DNA of 30,850 bases from a virus. Under the pieces are notes generated by a model. The model saw only the letters and a program-made list of their open reading frames with translations. It searched no databases and was not told where the DNA came from. Position 1 is the stretch's first letter; every line of letters begins with the position of its first letter. Position numbers and translations under genes: made by a program. Of the stretch, positions 21,314 to 29,776 are shown in pieces. The DNA is taken from the IMG/VR virus record IMGVR_UViG_3300037042_000209, positions 1-30,850 of that record; one strand, given 5' to 3'.

Positions 21314-22540
21314 ATGGGAAACCCAAAGTACGGTGAATTCACCTTCTCAGCGCCAAACGCTCGTCCGACAGTAGCTGGTTACGCGCATGGTGGCAAAGTT
21401 GCGATGAAAAAGGGCGGAGCATCCAAAGTTAGCGTCAAATCTGCCAAATTAGTCGGCATGAAGATGGAGCCAGAGGCCACTGTTAAGAAGGAAGTGGCGC
21501 TTTTGAAGAAGGCTGGTGCGCCTGCCAAGCTTATCAAGCATGAAGAGCGTGAAGGCGCTCTGATGGGGCTGAAAAAGGGCGGCAAGCCCAAGGGTTACCA
21601 GCAAGGTGGCTCGGCTGAGGCTGATGCTATCTCTGGCTCTGGTCATGTATTCCGTGAGGTTGATGGCAAATATATGCACAACAACCAAGAGGTCAGCAAG
21701 CAGGAGTTTGACCGCCGTAAAGCAGGCGTTGACCAAAGAATTAAGACTATGCGTGGCCCAGACACCAGCAAGATGTCGCCTAGAGAGCGTTCCAAGTCCG
21801 CTTTTGACGAGCTAGATGCTGAAGTCCAGAAGAGCCGTGAGAAGCCGTACAAAAAAGGCGGCAAGGTTGGCTACGCTGATGGTGGTGCGCCTATGAGTGA
21901 CCGAGAGCGCATGATAATGGAAAGCAGAGATGGTCAGGACAGCGTTGTTTACCGCAAAAGTCCTTTTGATCGCAAAACGGTTGATATGCCGGGGGATTTT
22001 CAGGGCAATACCAAAAAAACCGAATTGGGTGAACGCATAGCAAAAGGCGGCAATAAGACTGACCCAATGTTCCGCTTTAAAAAGTTTTCTGAAAATGCCA
22101 ACGATCTAATCAAAGAAAAGAAAGAGGGCAGGTATTACAAGAAGGGCGGCAAGGTTGGCTATGCTGAGGGCGGTGGCGCTCAATCCGACAAAGAGCTTGC
22201 AGCAAAAGAAGATGCTCGTGCAGAGAAGGCTCTGCGTGACCAGCAAAAGGGCTACAAGGAGCATTACAAGCGTGAGGAGGCTGAGAACCGCGCTGACCGT
22301 AAGGCGGCTAAGGATGCCTTAATGTACATCCCACGCAAGATCGGTGAAGGCGCTCGCTCTGTTTACGATTCCGTCATGGGCAAGAAAGAGGGCGGGAAGG
22401 TGCATTCTGACGTTGCTATGGACAAGAAAGTTGTTCGTAAGGCTGTCCACAAGCACGAGGCTGCAATGCATCCCGGCAAGCCTATGACTAAATTGAAAAA
22501 AGGTGGTGTTCCTACCTTCAATCGCACACCTAAGTGCTAA
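21314..22540 (+). CDS. large basic protein with KKGGKVGYA repeats
   Basis: A 408-residue lysine- and glycine-rich protein, largely predicted disordered or helical. Repeated short motifs: HGGKV (25-29), KKGGKPKGYQQGG (88-99 area), KKGGKVGYADGG (180-191), KKGGKVGYAEGG (276-287), EGGKV (359-363) and KKGGV (395-399). Between them are charged helical spacers. Such proteins occur in environmental phages next to DUF6321-type genes. The pattern suggests a scaffold-like or DNA-condensing internal virion protein, which is inference. No enzymatic domain seen. Confidence 0.7.
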   Translation: MGNPKYGEFTFSAPNARPTVAGYAHGGKVAMKKGGASKVSVKSAKLVGMKMEPEATVKKEVALLKKAGAPAKLIKHEEREGALMGLKKGGKPKGYQQGGSAEADAISGSGHVFREVDGKYMHNNQEVSKQEFDRRKAGVDQRIKTMRGPDTSKMSPRERSKSAFDELDAEVQKSREKPYKKGGKVGYADGGAPMSDRERMIMESRDGQDSVVYRKSPFDRKTVDMPGDFQGNTKKTELGERIAKGGNKTDPMFRFKKFSENANDLIKEKKEGRYYKKGGKVGYAEGGGAQSDKELAAKEDARAEKALRDQQKGYKEHYKREEAENRADRKAAKDALMYIPRKIGEGARSVYDSVMGKKEGGKVHSDVAMDKKVVRKAVHKHEAAMHPGKPMTKLKKGGVPTFNRTPKC

Positions 22541-22550
22541 CTAAGCAATT

Positions 22551-22585
22551 TATAATGTAGTCCACCGAGATCGCTGATCCAGCGA
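22551..22585 (+). promoter_or_regulatory. possible promoter plus leader hairpin before the adaptor gene
   Basis: A perfect TATAAT (22551-22556) lies in a 69-base intergenic gap, followed by the hairpin TCGCTG (22571-22576), loop ATC, CAGCGA (22580-22585). No recognisable -35 is present, so host sigma70 alone might use it weakly. The gap also carries TAGGAG (22597-22602) for GTG 22610. Confidence 0.4.
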
Positions 22586-22609
22586 ACTGCGACTTATAGG
22601 AGATCCAAA

Positions 22610-23599
22610 GTGGCGGTTTCGGGAACAGTTTCGACAACGGTATTCAATACGCGCAAGGTTATTGACCATGCGTTTCGTAAGTGCCGCCTGCCTCCAGAGG
22701 GGGTGGGTGGTGAGCAGATGACTACGGCTCAGGAGACGCTGTATCTAATCCTGTCCATGCTCGCCAATCGCGGCCTTCAGCTTTGGTGCATCGAAAAGCT
22801 GATCTTGCCTCTCTATATAAACGAAGCTGCCGTCCCGGTGGGGAATGGCATCGTTGACCTGCTTAACACAAATTACAGAACAATGCAGTACCTGACCCCG
22901 GCTTCCGAAACGGCTGCGGTGGATAGGGTGACTTTTGTTTTTAGCACGACTGAGATTGTTACGACCGTAGGCATTAATTGGCTAGGCGCGTCGGCGGCTT
23001 TCAACCTGCAAATCAGCACCGATGGCGTGGTCTGGGAGACCGTCAAGAGCGTCAGCAACCCTAACCTGACGGCTGGTGAGTGGATATGGGTTGACATCGA
23101 TGGTAGCCTTGCCACCCAGTATTTCCGTGTACTGGCTCCCGGTGGCCTGCTTGATCAGGACACGGTACTGGTCGGCAACACCCCGAACGAGATCGTCATG
23201 GCGCGTCTAAACCGCGACAGCTACTCTAACCTGCCCAACAAGACGTTTACTGGTAAGCCGCTTCAGTTCTGGCTTGACCGTACCTTAAATGAGCCTGTGA
23301 TGTATATCTGGCCTGTGCCGAACGAGTCTCAGGCTCTGGGTCAGGTGGTGACCTACGTCAAGCGGTACATCATGGATGTTGGCTCGCTGACCGAGGAGAT
23401 CGAGATCCCTCAGCGTTGGTTTGAGGCGATTGTGTATCAGCTTGCTGCAAGGCTTGCTGAGGAGCTTCCGCAGGTTGACCCATCGATGTTGCCGGTGCTT
23501 GACCAGAAGGCTATGCGGTCGCTTAACGAGGCTGAGATGGAGGAGCGCGACAACTCCCCAATTTATTTCACTCCCAATATTGCGGTGTATACAAGATGA
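22610..23599 (+). CDS. head-tail adaptor (P22 gp4-like) with an inserted beta domain
   Basis: A 329-residue protein starting at GTG 22610 with TAGGAG seven bases upstream. The N-terminus (TRKVIDHAFRKCRLPPEGVG, then LYLILSMLANRGLQLWCIEK) and the C-terminal half (MARLNRDSYSNLPNKTFTGK; PVMYIWPVPNESQ; RWFEAIVYQLAARLAEELPQ) match the gp4-type adaptor. That protein sits below the portal in short-tailed phages. Residues about 100-190 do not belong to that fold. They read as a separate beta sandwich (RVTFVFSTTEIVTTVGINWL, then NLQISTDGVVWETVKS), similar to discoidin-type carbohydrate-binding domains. Confidence 0.75.
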   Translation: MAVSGTVSTTVFNTRKVIDHAFRKCRLPPEGVGGEQMTTAQETLYLILSMLANRGLQLWCIEKLILPLYINEAAVPVGNGIVDLLNTNYRTMQYLTPASETAAVDRVTFVFSTTEIVTTVGINWLGASAAFNLQISTDGVVWETVKSVSNPNLTAGEWIWVDIDGSLATQYFRVLAPGGLLDQDTVLVGNTPNEIVMARLNRDSYSNLPNKTFTGKPLQFWLDRTLNEPVMYIWPVPNESQALGQVVTYVKRYIMDVGSLTEEIEIPQRWFEAIVYQLAARLAEELPQVDPSMLPVLDQKAMRSLNEAEMEERDNSPIYFTPNIAVYTR

Positions 23600-23823
23600 G
23601 TATCTTTTACGACCCAACGGGTAAATCAACTTACGGCATCGGTATATGCGACCGTTGCAGTCGAAAGATGTCGATTGCGGATTTGTACTCTGATCCTAAC
23701 AGCCCCGGCTTACGGGTCTGCCTTGAGGATCTGGATGATCTCGATCCTTATCGATTGCCTGCAAGACAGACGGAAAATATTACTCTTCCGTTTACGCGCC
23801 CAGACACGCCTTTGGAGGCTTAA
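23596..23823 (+). CDS. small zinc-motif protein after the adaptor
   Basis: A 75-residue protein overlapping the adaptor stop (ATGA). GICDRCSRKMSIADLYSDPN followed by SPGLRVCLEDLDDLDPYRLP: C18/C21 and C42 are possible metal ligands. The DLDPYRLPARQTENITL tail is familiar from small proteins next to adaptor and fibre genes in environmental phages. Function unknown; likely a virion or assembly component by position. Confidence 0.75.
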   Translation: MSIFYDPTGKSTYGIGICDRCSRKMSIADLYSDPNSPGLRVCLEDLDDLDPYRLPARQTENITLPFTRPDTPLEA

Positions 23824-24681
23824 ATGGCAATAACGATTATCACAAAAAACAGCGCCGTAGCTGGACTAGCCCCATCCTCTGGACAGCTTGTTCAGGGTGA
23901 ATTAGCGGTCAACGTAACCGACAAAATTTTGTATACGTTGGATGCTGCCAACAATGTTGTGCTGCTCTCGTCGGGAAGTAACTTTACAACCCCAGTTACT
24001 GTAACTGTAAATAGCGCATCTACTGCCGTCGTTGTCACCCAAACTGGCTCTGGCGGTGGTATGCGGATCACCAATACGGGTGCTGGCAATTCGTTTGTCG
24101 TTGAAGACAGCGCAAACCCAGACAGTACGCCGTTTGTGGTTGATGCTTCAGGCAATGTTGGTATTGGAACAACATCTCCTTCACAAAAACTCACAATTGT
24201 TGGTGCGTTGACGGCTTCTTCTGATTCTTCGTTTACCTCTACGGGCGCTCTGTTGGTTAGCAAAGGCACGACCGCAGAGCAGCCGGGAACTTCAGTAACC
24301 GGGATGATTCGCTATAACATCACGACGAATCAGTTTGAAGGTTATAGCGGCTCCTCCCCGGCTTGGAAGTCGATTGGTGGATCGACACTTTCTAACGACA
24401 CCAGCACAGCAAGTAATCTGTTTCCGGTCTTTGCAGGGGCTACGAGTGGTACGGCTGAGAGCCTGTTTACCTCTAATACAAAGTTGCTCTATAAGCCTTC
24501 TACGGGTGAATTTAGCGCATCTGTTCCTAGAGCCTCTAATGGTATTTTTGCAAGTAGCGCGACAATTACAACGAGCTACACGGTAGCGGCTGGTGATAAC
24601 GCGATGTCTCCGGGTGTCATTACGATTGCCGACGGTGTCGTAGTAACAGTATCTGACGGTTCGCGTTGGACGCTTGTGTAA
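23824..24681 (+). CDS. tail fibre-like structural protein
   Basis: A 285-residue protein. The N-terminus (SAVAGLAPSSGQLVQGELAV, NVTDKILYTLDA) is a common phage attachment segment in fibre proteins. FVVDASGNVGIGTTSPSQKL (104-123) is the GIGTxxP joint also used in the 670-residue repeat protein. TGMIRYNITTNQFEGYSGSS (153-172) is a widespread fibre-end motif. The C-terminus is a short beta tip (TTSYTVAAGDNAMSPGVITI). Function: likely part of the host-recognition apparatus. Confidence 0.75.
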   Translation: MAITIITKNSAVAGLAPSSGQLVQGELAVNVTDKILYTLDAANNVVLLSSGSNFTTPVTVTVNSASTAVVVTQTGSGGGMRITNTGAGNSFVVEDSANPDSTPFVVDASGNVGIGTTSPSQKLTIVGALTASSDSSFTSTGALLVSKGTTAEQPGTSVTGMIRYNITTNQFEGYSGSSPAWKSIGGSTLSNDTSTASNLFPVFAGATSGTAESLFTSNTKLLYKPSTGEFSASVPRASNGIFASSATITTSYTVAAGDNAMSPGVITIADGVVVTVSDGSRWTLV

Positions 24682-24692
24682 AGGGATAAAAC

Positions 24693-25589
24693 ATGGCAAC
24701 AATAATTAAAGCAGGTAACGTCGCATCTGGCGCACAGATAACGCCTGACGCTACCGGCATCCTACAGTTAAATACTGGTTCGGGCGCAGGTACGGCTGCA
24801 ATGACGATTGATGCGTCGCAAAACGTAGTGCTTGCTGGTACTGTTTCTTCCGGTGCTATCACTTCTTCTGGCGCTATTAATTCTTCTGGCACTATCACTT
24901 CCTCTACGGGGACTTTGTACCCACTTGTGTCGGCTACCGCAGTTTCAACTGCAACGACTTCGTTTACGGCTTCTATTGCTAGCACTACCATGACGGTCAC
25001 TGCTGTTGGCTCTGGAGTCATTGCAGTTGGTCAGTTAATTACAGGTACGGGTGTAACGGCTGGTACAACCATTCTTGCACAGCTTACAGGTTCAGCAGGA
25101 AGCACTGGAACTTATACAGTCAGCGCATCACAAACGGTTGCATCAACTACGATCACTGTTGTTGGTATAGATTTTTACAACATACCTAGTACGGCAAAGC
25201 GGATTACCGTGATGTTTGACGGTGTGAGTACAAACGGCACATCAAACCTGATTGTTCAACTTGGCGATTCTGGCGGTATTGAGACAACAGGTTATAACGG
25301 CGGCCACACTGCATTTTCAGCTTCGGGTGTTTCGGGTTCTTCACAGACAACTCATATTACTGTGTATAGCCAGACTACAGTGGCAGACACTTGTTCTGGT
25401 TCAGGAACTATATGTTTACTTAGCGGGAATACTTGGGCGGCTTCAGGTAATACATTCTCGCCAGCACCAAGGGGAACAATGTTTGCGTCGTCAAAAACTT
25501 TATCTAGCACGTTAGACCGCGTTCGTATTACAACAGGCAACGGCACAGATAACTTCGATGCTGGCTCAATTAACGTCATGTGGGAGTAA
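24693..25589 (+). CDS. tail fibre or tip protein with inserted module (paralogue A)
   Basis: A 298-residue protein. Layout: a serine/threonine-rich N-terminal repeat region ([18 protein letters not shown]), a junction [13 protein letters not shown] (74-86), an inserted beta module (about 88-158, ending [18 protein letters not shown]), then [20 protein letters not shown] and a C-terminal beta domain ending [20 protein letters not shown] and INVMWE. The C-terminal domain is clearly related to that of the next gene. The inserted module matches one in the protein at 17375-18352. A receptor-binding or tip role is inferred. Confidence 0.75.
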   Translation: MATIIKAGNVASGAQITPDATGILQLNTGSGAGTAAMTIDASQNVVLAGTVSSGAITSSGAINSSGTITSSTGTLYPLVSATAVSTATTSFTASIASTTMTVTAVGSGVIAVGQLITGTGVTAGTTILAQLTGSAGSTGTYTVSASQTVASTTITVVGIDFYNIPSTAKRITVMFDGVSTNGTSNLIVQLGDSGGIETTGYNGGHTAFSASGVSGSSQTTHITVYSQTTVADTCSGSGTICLLSGNTWAASGNTFSPAPRGTMFASSKTLSSTLDRVRITTGNGTDNFDAGSINVMWE

Positions 25590-25592
25590 GAA

Positions 25593-26291
25593 ATGACCGC
25601 TGGAATAAAAGCAAACGTCGATGGTTCCGCAGCTATTCAGGTAGGTGGGTCAGACTACATCACGATTAGTTCTGCTGGTGCAGTAACTGTCCCACAAACG
25701 CTAGCCGTTACTGGCACAACCACCTTGACTGGCGCTACGACTGCTGGATCTCTTCAGGTTAGTGGGGCTGCTACCGCTGCGTCTCTTCAGGTTGGTGGCG
25801 TTGCTACAAATCTCTATCCGTTAGTGTCGGGTACAGCGGTAGCGTCTACGTCTGGTACTTCGATTGATTTTACCGGCATACCGTCGTGGGTTAAGCGCAT
25901 TACGGTGATGATAAGCGGTTTGTCTACAAACGGTACTTCAGATCCTTTAGTTCAGTTGGGAGATTCTGGAGGGATAGAAAACACAGGATATGTTGCTGGT
26001 GCGGCGGTTATGACCGGAAGTTCTGCTGGGTTTTCTTCAACCGCTGGGTTCCCTATTTCAGGTTCTTGGTCTGCGTCAGTATTGTTTAGCGGAATTATTA
26101 CTTTAGCATTGCAAGATGCAACAACTAATACATGGACAGCTAGTGTGGCTGGTGGCAGGACTGACACTTCTGGCGCTTTCTCCGGCGGCGGGTATAAACC
26201 ACTTTCCGCGACATTAGATCGTGTTCGTATTACAACCGTTGGCGGGGCAAACACTTTTGATGCTGGCACTATTAACATCATGTGGGAATAA
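25593..26291 (+). CDS. tail fibre or tip protein without the module (paralogue B)
   Basis: A 232-residue paralogue of the previous gene. The junction reads NLYPLVSGTAVASTSGTSID (73-92), followed directly by FTGIPSWVKRITVMISGLST and a C-terminal domain ending [20 protein letters not shown] and INIMWE. The N-terminal part uses repeated (A/T)xSLQV(S/G)G units. No inserted beta module is present at the place where paralogue A has one. The start ATG 25593 lies three bases after the preceding TAA. Together the pair may form a heteromeric or alternative recognition tip. Confidence 0.75.
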   Translation: MTAGIKANVDGSAAIQVGGSDYITISSAGAVTVPQTLAVTGTTTLTGATTAGSLQVSGAATAASLQVGGVATNLYPLVSGTAVASTSGTSIDFTGIPSWVKRITVMISGLSTNGTSDPLVQLGDSGGIENTGYVAGAAVMTGSSAGFSSTAGFPISGSWSASVLFSGIITLALQDATTNTWTASVAGGRTDTSGAFSGGGYKPLSATLDRVRITTVGGANTFDAGTINIMWE

Positions 26292-26293
26292 TC

Positions 26294-26464
26294 ATGCACA
26301 GAATCGTAGTGGACTGCCAAACAGGCGAAGTGACACAAGTGGAATACACGGTTGAAGAGCAAGCTGCATATGATGCTGCTATAGCGGCACAGGCAAAACC
26401 AGAGCCAGTAGTTGAGCCAACGCCAGAGCCTGTAGCAGAACCCGCACCTGAAGGAGAAGCATAA
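26294..26464 (+). CDS. small accessory protein with PEP-rich tail
   Basis: A 56-residue protein starting at ATG 26294, just after the previous stop: MHRIVVDCQTGEVTQVEYTV (1-20), then a helical EEQAAYDAAIAAQ and a proline-glutamate tail (EPVVEPTPEPVAEPAPEGEA). The TGEVTxVE(Y/L)T opening is common in small proteins next to phage fibre genes, some of which are chaperones or tail assembly factors. Function inferred from position only. It ends one base into the next ATG. Confidence 0.6.
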   Translation: MHRIVVDCQTGEVTQVEYTVEEQAAYDAAIAAQAKPEPVVEPTPEPVAEPAPEGEA

Positions 26465-26970
26465 TGCCCCTCGTACTAGACGGCACAAACGGAATTAGCG
26501 GAGTAGACGGAACTGTGTCTAACCCGTCTTATGAAGGCACAGACAGCAATACGGGCATCTTCTTCCCTGCTGCGGATACGATTGCCTTTGCCACGGGCGG
26601 CACAGAGGATATGCGTATCGACTCCACAGGGCGAGTTACGATACAAATGGCCTCCAATGGCGCACTGGTTGCTCTGACAAGCTCTGCTGCTTCAATTGCG
26701 GTCAATCTGAACCTAGCCAACAACTTCACGCATACTACGACGGAGAACACGACGCTAGCTAACCCGACCAACATGACGCCGGGTCAGTATGGTGTGATTG
26801 TGATTACGCAAGGCGCTACGCCACGCACGATGGCTTTTGGATCGTACTGGGACTTTTCTAATGGCGGTGTTCCAAGCCTGACTGCAACTGCTTCAGCGGT
26901 TGATGTTCTTGCTTTTTACGTTTCAAGCTCGACGAAGATTATTACCAACTTCTTGCCGGACGTTAAGTAA
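26464..26970 (+). CDS. tail fibre-like protein (168 residues)
   Basis: Starts MPLVLDGTNGISGVDGTVSN and continues NTGIFFPAADTIAFATGGTE with DMRIDSTGRVTI. This is a very common phage fibre opening in which a G-I-S-G-V loop and a GIF(F/Y)PAAD..A segment precede a GTEDMRI joint. The C-terminal part (NLANNFTHTTTENTTLANPT and GQYGVIVITQGATPRTMAFG) forms a small beta tip found at the ends of fibres. The stop overlaps the next start by one base. Confidence 0.78.
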   Translation: MPLVLDGTNGISGVDGTVSNPSYEGTDSNTGIFFPAADTIAFATGGTEDMRIDSTGRVTIQMASNGALVALTSSAASIAVNLNLANNFTHTTTENTTLANPTNMTPGQYGVIVITQGATPRTMAFGSYWDFSNGGVPSLTATASAVDVLAFYVSSSTKIITNFLPDVK

Positions 26971-29348
26971 TGAGCGTAATGATTGGAAGTTCATTGTTTC
27001 TCAATTCGGCTGGTTACCAGATCAGCCGTTCTGTGCGGCTGCGGTCAAGCGCGAGTGCGTATTTGAATCGGACGCTGACAACGCCCACCAGCGGTTCAAT
27101 CTGGACTTATTCGCTGTGGGTCAAGCGTGGAGCATTGAACAGCAATCAGCAACTACTGTCTGCTGGTGCGTCTGTATCAGATCAGATTTACTTTCAAGGT
27201 GGCGGCACAGACAAGCTGATCGTTTATCTCGGCGCATCGCAGACAACGACGCAGGTATTTCGCGACCCATCTGCTTGGTATCACTTTGTGTTTGCGGTGG
27301 ACACCACACAGGCAACCGCATCAAACCGACTGAAGATTTATCTCAACGGCAGTCAGATCACCGCATTTGATGCGACTGGCTACCCGACACAGAATTCAAC
27401 GACAAAGATCAACAGCGCAGTCGCGCATTACATTAGTCGGTATGCCGCGTCTGCATCTGATTATGTTGATGGCTACCTCACCGAGATCAACTTCATCGAT
27501 GGTCAAGCCCTGACACCAGCGTCATTCGGTCAAACTAATGGTACTACTGGCGTATGGTCACCTATTAAGTACACAGGCACATACGGCACAAACGGCTTCT
27601 ACCTGAATTTCAGCGACAATTCTGCGGCAACTGCTGCGGCTATCGGCAAGGACTACTCAGGCAACGGCAACAACTGGACACCGAACAACATCAGCGTGAC
27701 TGCTGGCGTGACGTATGACTCCATGCTGGATGTGCCGACGCAGTGGGCTGATGGCGGGAATGGGCGGGGGAATTACTGCACTGGTAACCCGTTAATTATG
27801 TATAACGGCGGCGGCGGTGCTGCCATCATCCCCAAGAACGGCAACCTTGATTTAATCGGCGGCGCTGGTTGGGCTATGGTTGGTTCAACAATCGCCGTAT
27901 CGACGGGTAAGTGGTACTGGGAGGCTACGTTTTTTAAACCCGGTAGCGGCGATGGTGTGCTTGGAATACATAAATCGAATACTTCATTATTTCAAATTGT
28001 TGGTTATTCTGGCGATCCAAACGGTTATAGTTACGCAGCAAATGGAAATAAACTAAACAACAGCACTGGCGTTGCCTATGGCGCAAGTTATACAAATGGC
28101 GATGTTATTGGTGTTGCGCTTGATTTAGACGCTGGAACGTTGACGTTTTACAAAAACAACACTTCTCAAGGAATAGCGTTTTCAAGTTTGTCTGGTGAAT
28201 TTTTCCCTGCCTTTTCTTCAGAGACAGCATACTTTCAAGCCAACTTCGGTCAGCGCCCCTTCACCTACACACCACCCACAGGCTTCAAAGCACTGAACAC
28301 GCTGAACCTGCCGACACCGACGATCCTGAAGGGCAATCAGTATTTTGATGTAAATCTGTGGACGGGTGACCAGTTGGCAAGAACCATCACTAATTCTGGT
28401 GGAATGCAGCCTGACTTCCTGTGGACGAAATGCCGCAGTTTCGCAGAAAGTCACCGTTTGAGCGATTCTGTTCGCGGTGGTAATGGTACTGTTTTGGGGA
28501 CTTTGTCGTCGAACTCTACAGACGCTGAAGCGTTCGACACCGATGTGACCGGGTTTACCAGTAGCGGTTTTAATATCCGTGCGGGAACCAACACGCCCAA
28601 CGTCACAGGACGCACCTACGTCGGCTGGACTTGGCAAGCTGGTGGTGCAGCGGTGACAAACACTGCTGGGAGTATTACATCACAAGTATCCGCTGGTGGC
28701 ACTCAAGGTTGTAGTGTCGCTACTTTTACATCAACTGGAGCGTCAGCTACTGTTGGTCATGGTCTTGGTGTTGCTCCAAGTATGATTATTTTGAAGTCTA
28801 GAAATAACATATCTGGGTGGAACAGTTTTCACATCAGCCTTGGCAACACACAGCAAATCAACTTGCAATCCACTGCCGCCGCAACATCAAGCATTGATTG
28901 GTGGAGAAACACCAGTCCAACATCAACTGTGTTTACTATTGGCGCAAATTTTCCCAATACATATACATGGGTTGCTTATTGTTTTGCTCCTGTCGCGGGC
29001 TTTAGCGCATTCGGCAGCTACACAGGCAACGGCAGCGCGGATGGGCCGTTTGTGTTCTGCGGGTTTAGGCCGAGGTTCATTCTAATAAAAGAATCAACTC
29101 CGAATGCTAGAGGATGGCGCATTTTTGATACCGCTAGAAGTCCATTTAATCAAGCTGGTTTAACTTTGTCACCTAACGCCGCCGATGTTGAAGACACTGG
29201 TTCAGGTTTGTACAACCAAATGGATATATTGTCGAATGGCTTTAAGCTAAGAGCAAGCACAAACTCTGAACCAACAAATGAAAGCGGAGCAACCTATATC
29301 TTTGCTGCCTTCGCCGAACACCCATTTAAGAACGCACTAGCGAGGTAA
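26970..29348 (+). CDS. LamG + SPRY + DUF7483-like tail protein
   Basis: A 792-residue modular protein. At about 20-185 is a LamG/concanavalin-like domain (VRLRSSASAYLNRTLTTPTS, SIWTYSLWVKRG, and DYVDGYLTEINFIDGQALTP). At about 297-437 is a SPRY/B30.2-like domain (VSTGKWYWEATFF, GVALDLDAGTLTFYKNNTS, FFPAFSSETAYFQANFGQRP). From about 455 to the end are two DUF7483-like repeats of the type PDFLWTKCRS and MIILKSRN/FILIKEST. Such proteins bind polysaccharide or protein surfaces, so this is probably the main adhesin or a fibre-distal protein. It is the longest tail gene here. Confidence 0.8.
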   Translation: MSVMIGSSLFLNSAGYQISRSVRLRSSASAYLNRTLTTPTSGSIWTYSLWVKRGALNSNQQLLSAGASVSDQIYFQGGGTDKLIVYLGASQTTTQVFRDPSAWYHFVFAVDTTQATASNRLKIYLNGSQITAFDATGYPTQNSTTKINSAVAHYISRYAASASDYVDGYLTEINFIDGQALTPASFGQTNGTTGVWSPIKYTGTYGTNGFYLNFSDNSAATAAAIGKDYSGNGNNWTPNNISVTAGVTYDSMLDVPTQWADGGNGRGNYCTGNPLIMYNGGGGAAIIPKNGNLDLIGGAGWAMVGSTIAVSTGKWYWEATFFKPGSGDGVLGIHKSNTSLFQIVGYSGDPNGYSYAANGNKLNNSTGVAYGASYTNGDVIGVALDLDAGTLTFYKNNTSQGIAFSSLSGEFFPAFSSETAYFQANFGQRPFTYTPPTGFKALNTLNLPTPTILKGNQYFDVNLWTGDQLARTITNSGGMQPDFLWTKCRSFAESHRLSDSVRGGNGTVLGTLSSNSTDAEAFDTDVTGFTSSGFNIRAGTNTPNVTGRTYVGWTWQAGGAAVTNTAGSITSQVSAGGTQGCSVATFTSTGASATVGHGLGVAPSMIILKSRNNISGWNSFHISLGNTQQINLQSTAAATSSIDWWRNTSPTSTVFTIGANFPNTYTWVAYCFAPVAGFSAFGSYTGNGSADGPFVFCGFRPRFILIKESTPNARGWRIFDTARSPFNQAGLTLSPNAADVEDTGSGLYNQMDILSNGFKLRASTNSEPTNESGATYIFAAFAEHPFKNALAR

Positions 29349-29350
29349 TT

Positions 29351-29776
29351 ATGTTTATGCTTAATGGATCGCCACTGGCGCTCGACACACCGTTTACATC
29401 AAACGACATTCAATACCCAGCCAACTGGCTGCGTATGACAACGATGGAGGAGAAGGAGGCTATCGGCATTACCGAAGTCGCCGAACCTGATCGTTATGAT
29501 GATCGCTACTACTGGGGCGTAGGTAACCCAAAAGACCTAGACCAGTGCAAGGCAAACATGGTTACGCAGATTAAAGCTGCGGCTGGCTCAATGCTGGCTC
29601 CGACTGATTGGAAAGTGATACGCGCCACAGAAACAGGAATCCCGCTAGATGCCGATATGCTGACTGCGCGAGCCAATATCCGCGCTGCGTCAAATACTAA
29701 TGAGGCTTCTGTAGCTGCTTGCACTACGGTAGATGAGCTTGCTGCCTTACAACTAAATTGGCCTGAGAGCAACTGA
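29351..29776 (+). CDS. tail-associated accessory protein (assembly-chaperone-like)
   Basis: A 141-residue protein following the adhesin gene by two bases. MFMLNGSPLALDTPFTSNDI, then QYPANWLRMTTMEEKEAIGI, YYWGVGNPKDLDQCKANMVT, and a helical C-terminal half with PLDADMLTARANIRAASNTN. The order (a strand at the N-terminus, a Y-W-G motif and a helical D/E-rich end) is like the small chaperones that lie immediately downstream of phage fibre genes. Function inferred from position and layout. Confidence 0.65.
   Translation: MFMLNGSPLALDTPFTSNDIQYPANWLRMTTMEEKEAIGITEVAEPDRYDDRYYWGVGNPKDLDQCKANMVTQIKAAAGSMLAPTDWKVIRATETGIPLDADMLTARANIRAASNTNEASVAACTTVDELAALQLNWPESN

Noticed and set aside
26900-27370. 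A second 156-codon + strand frame over the start of the 792-residue adhesin
   Set aside because: It is cysteine- and arginine-rich without fold-like pattern, starts inside the preceding fibre gene and has no ribosome site.
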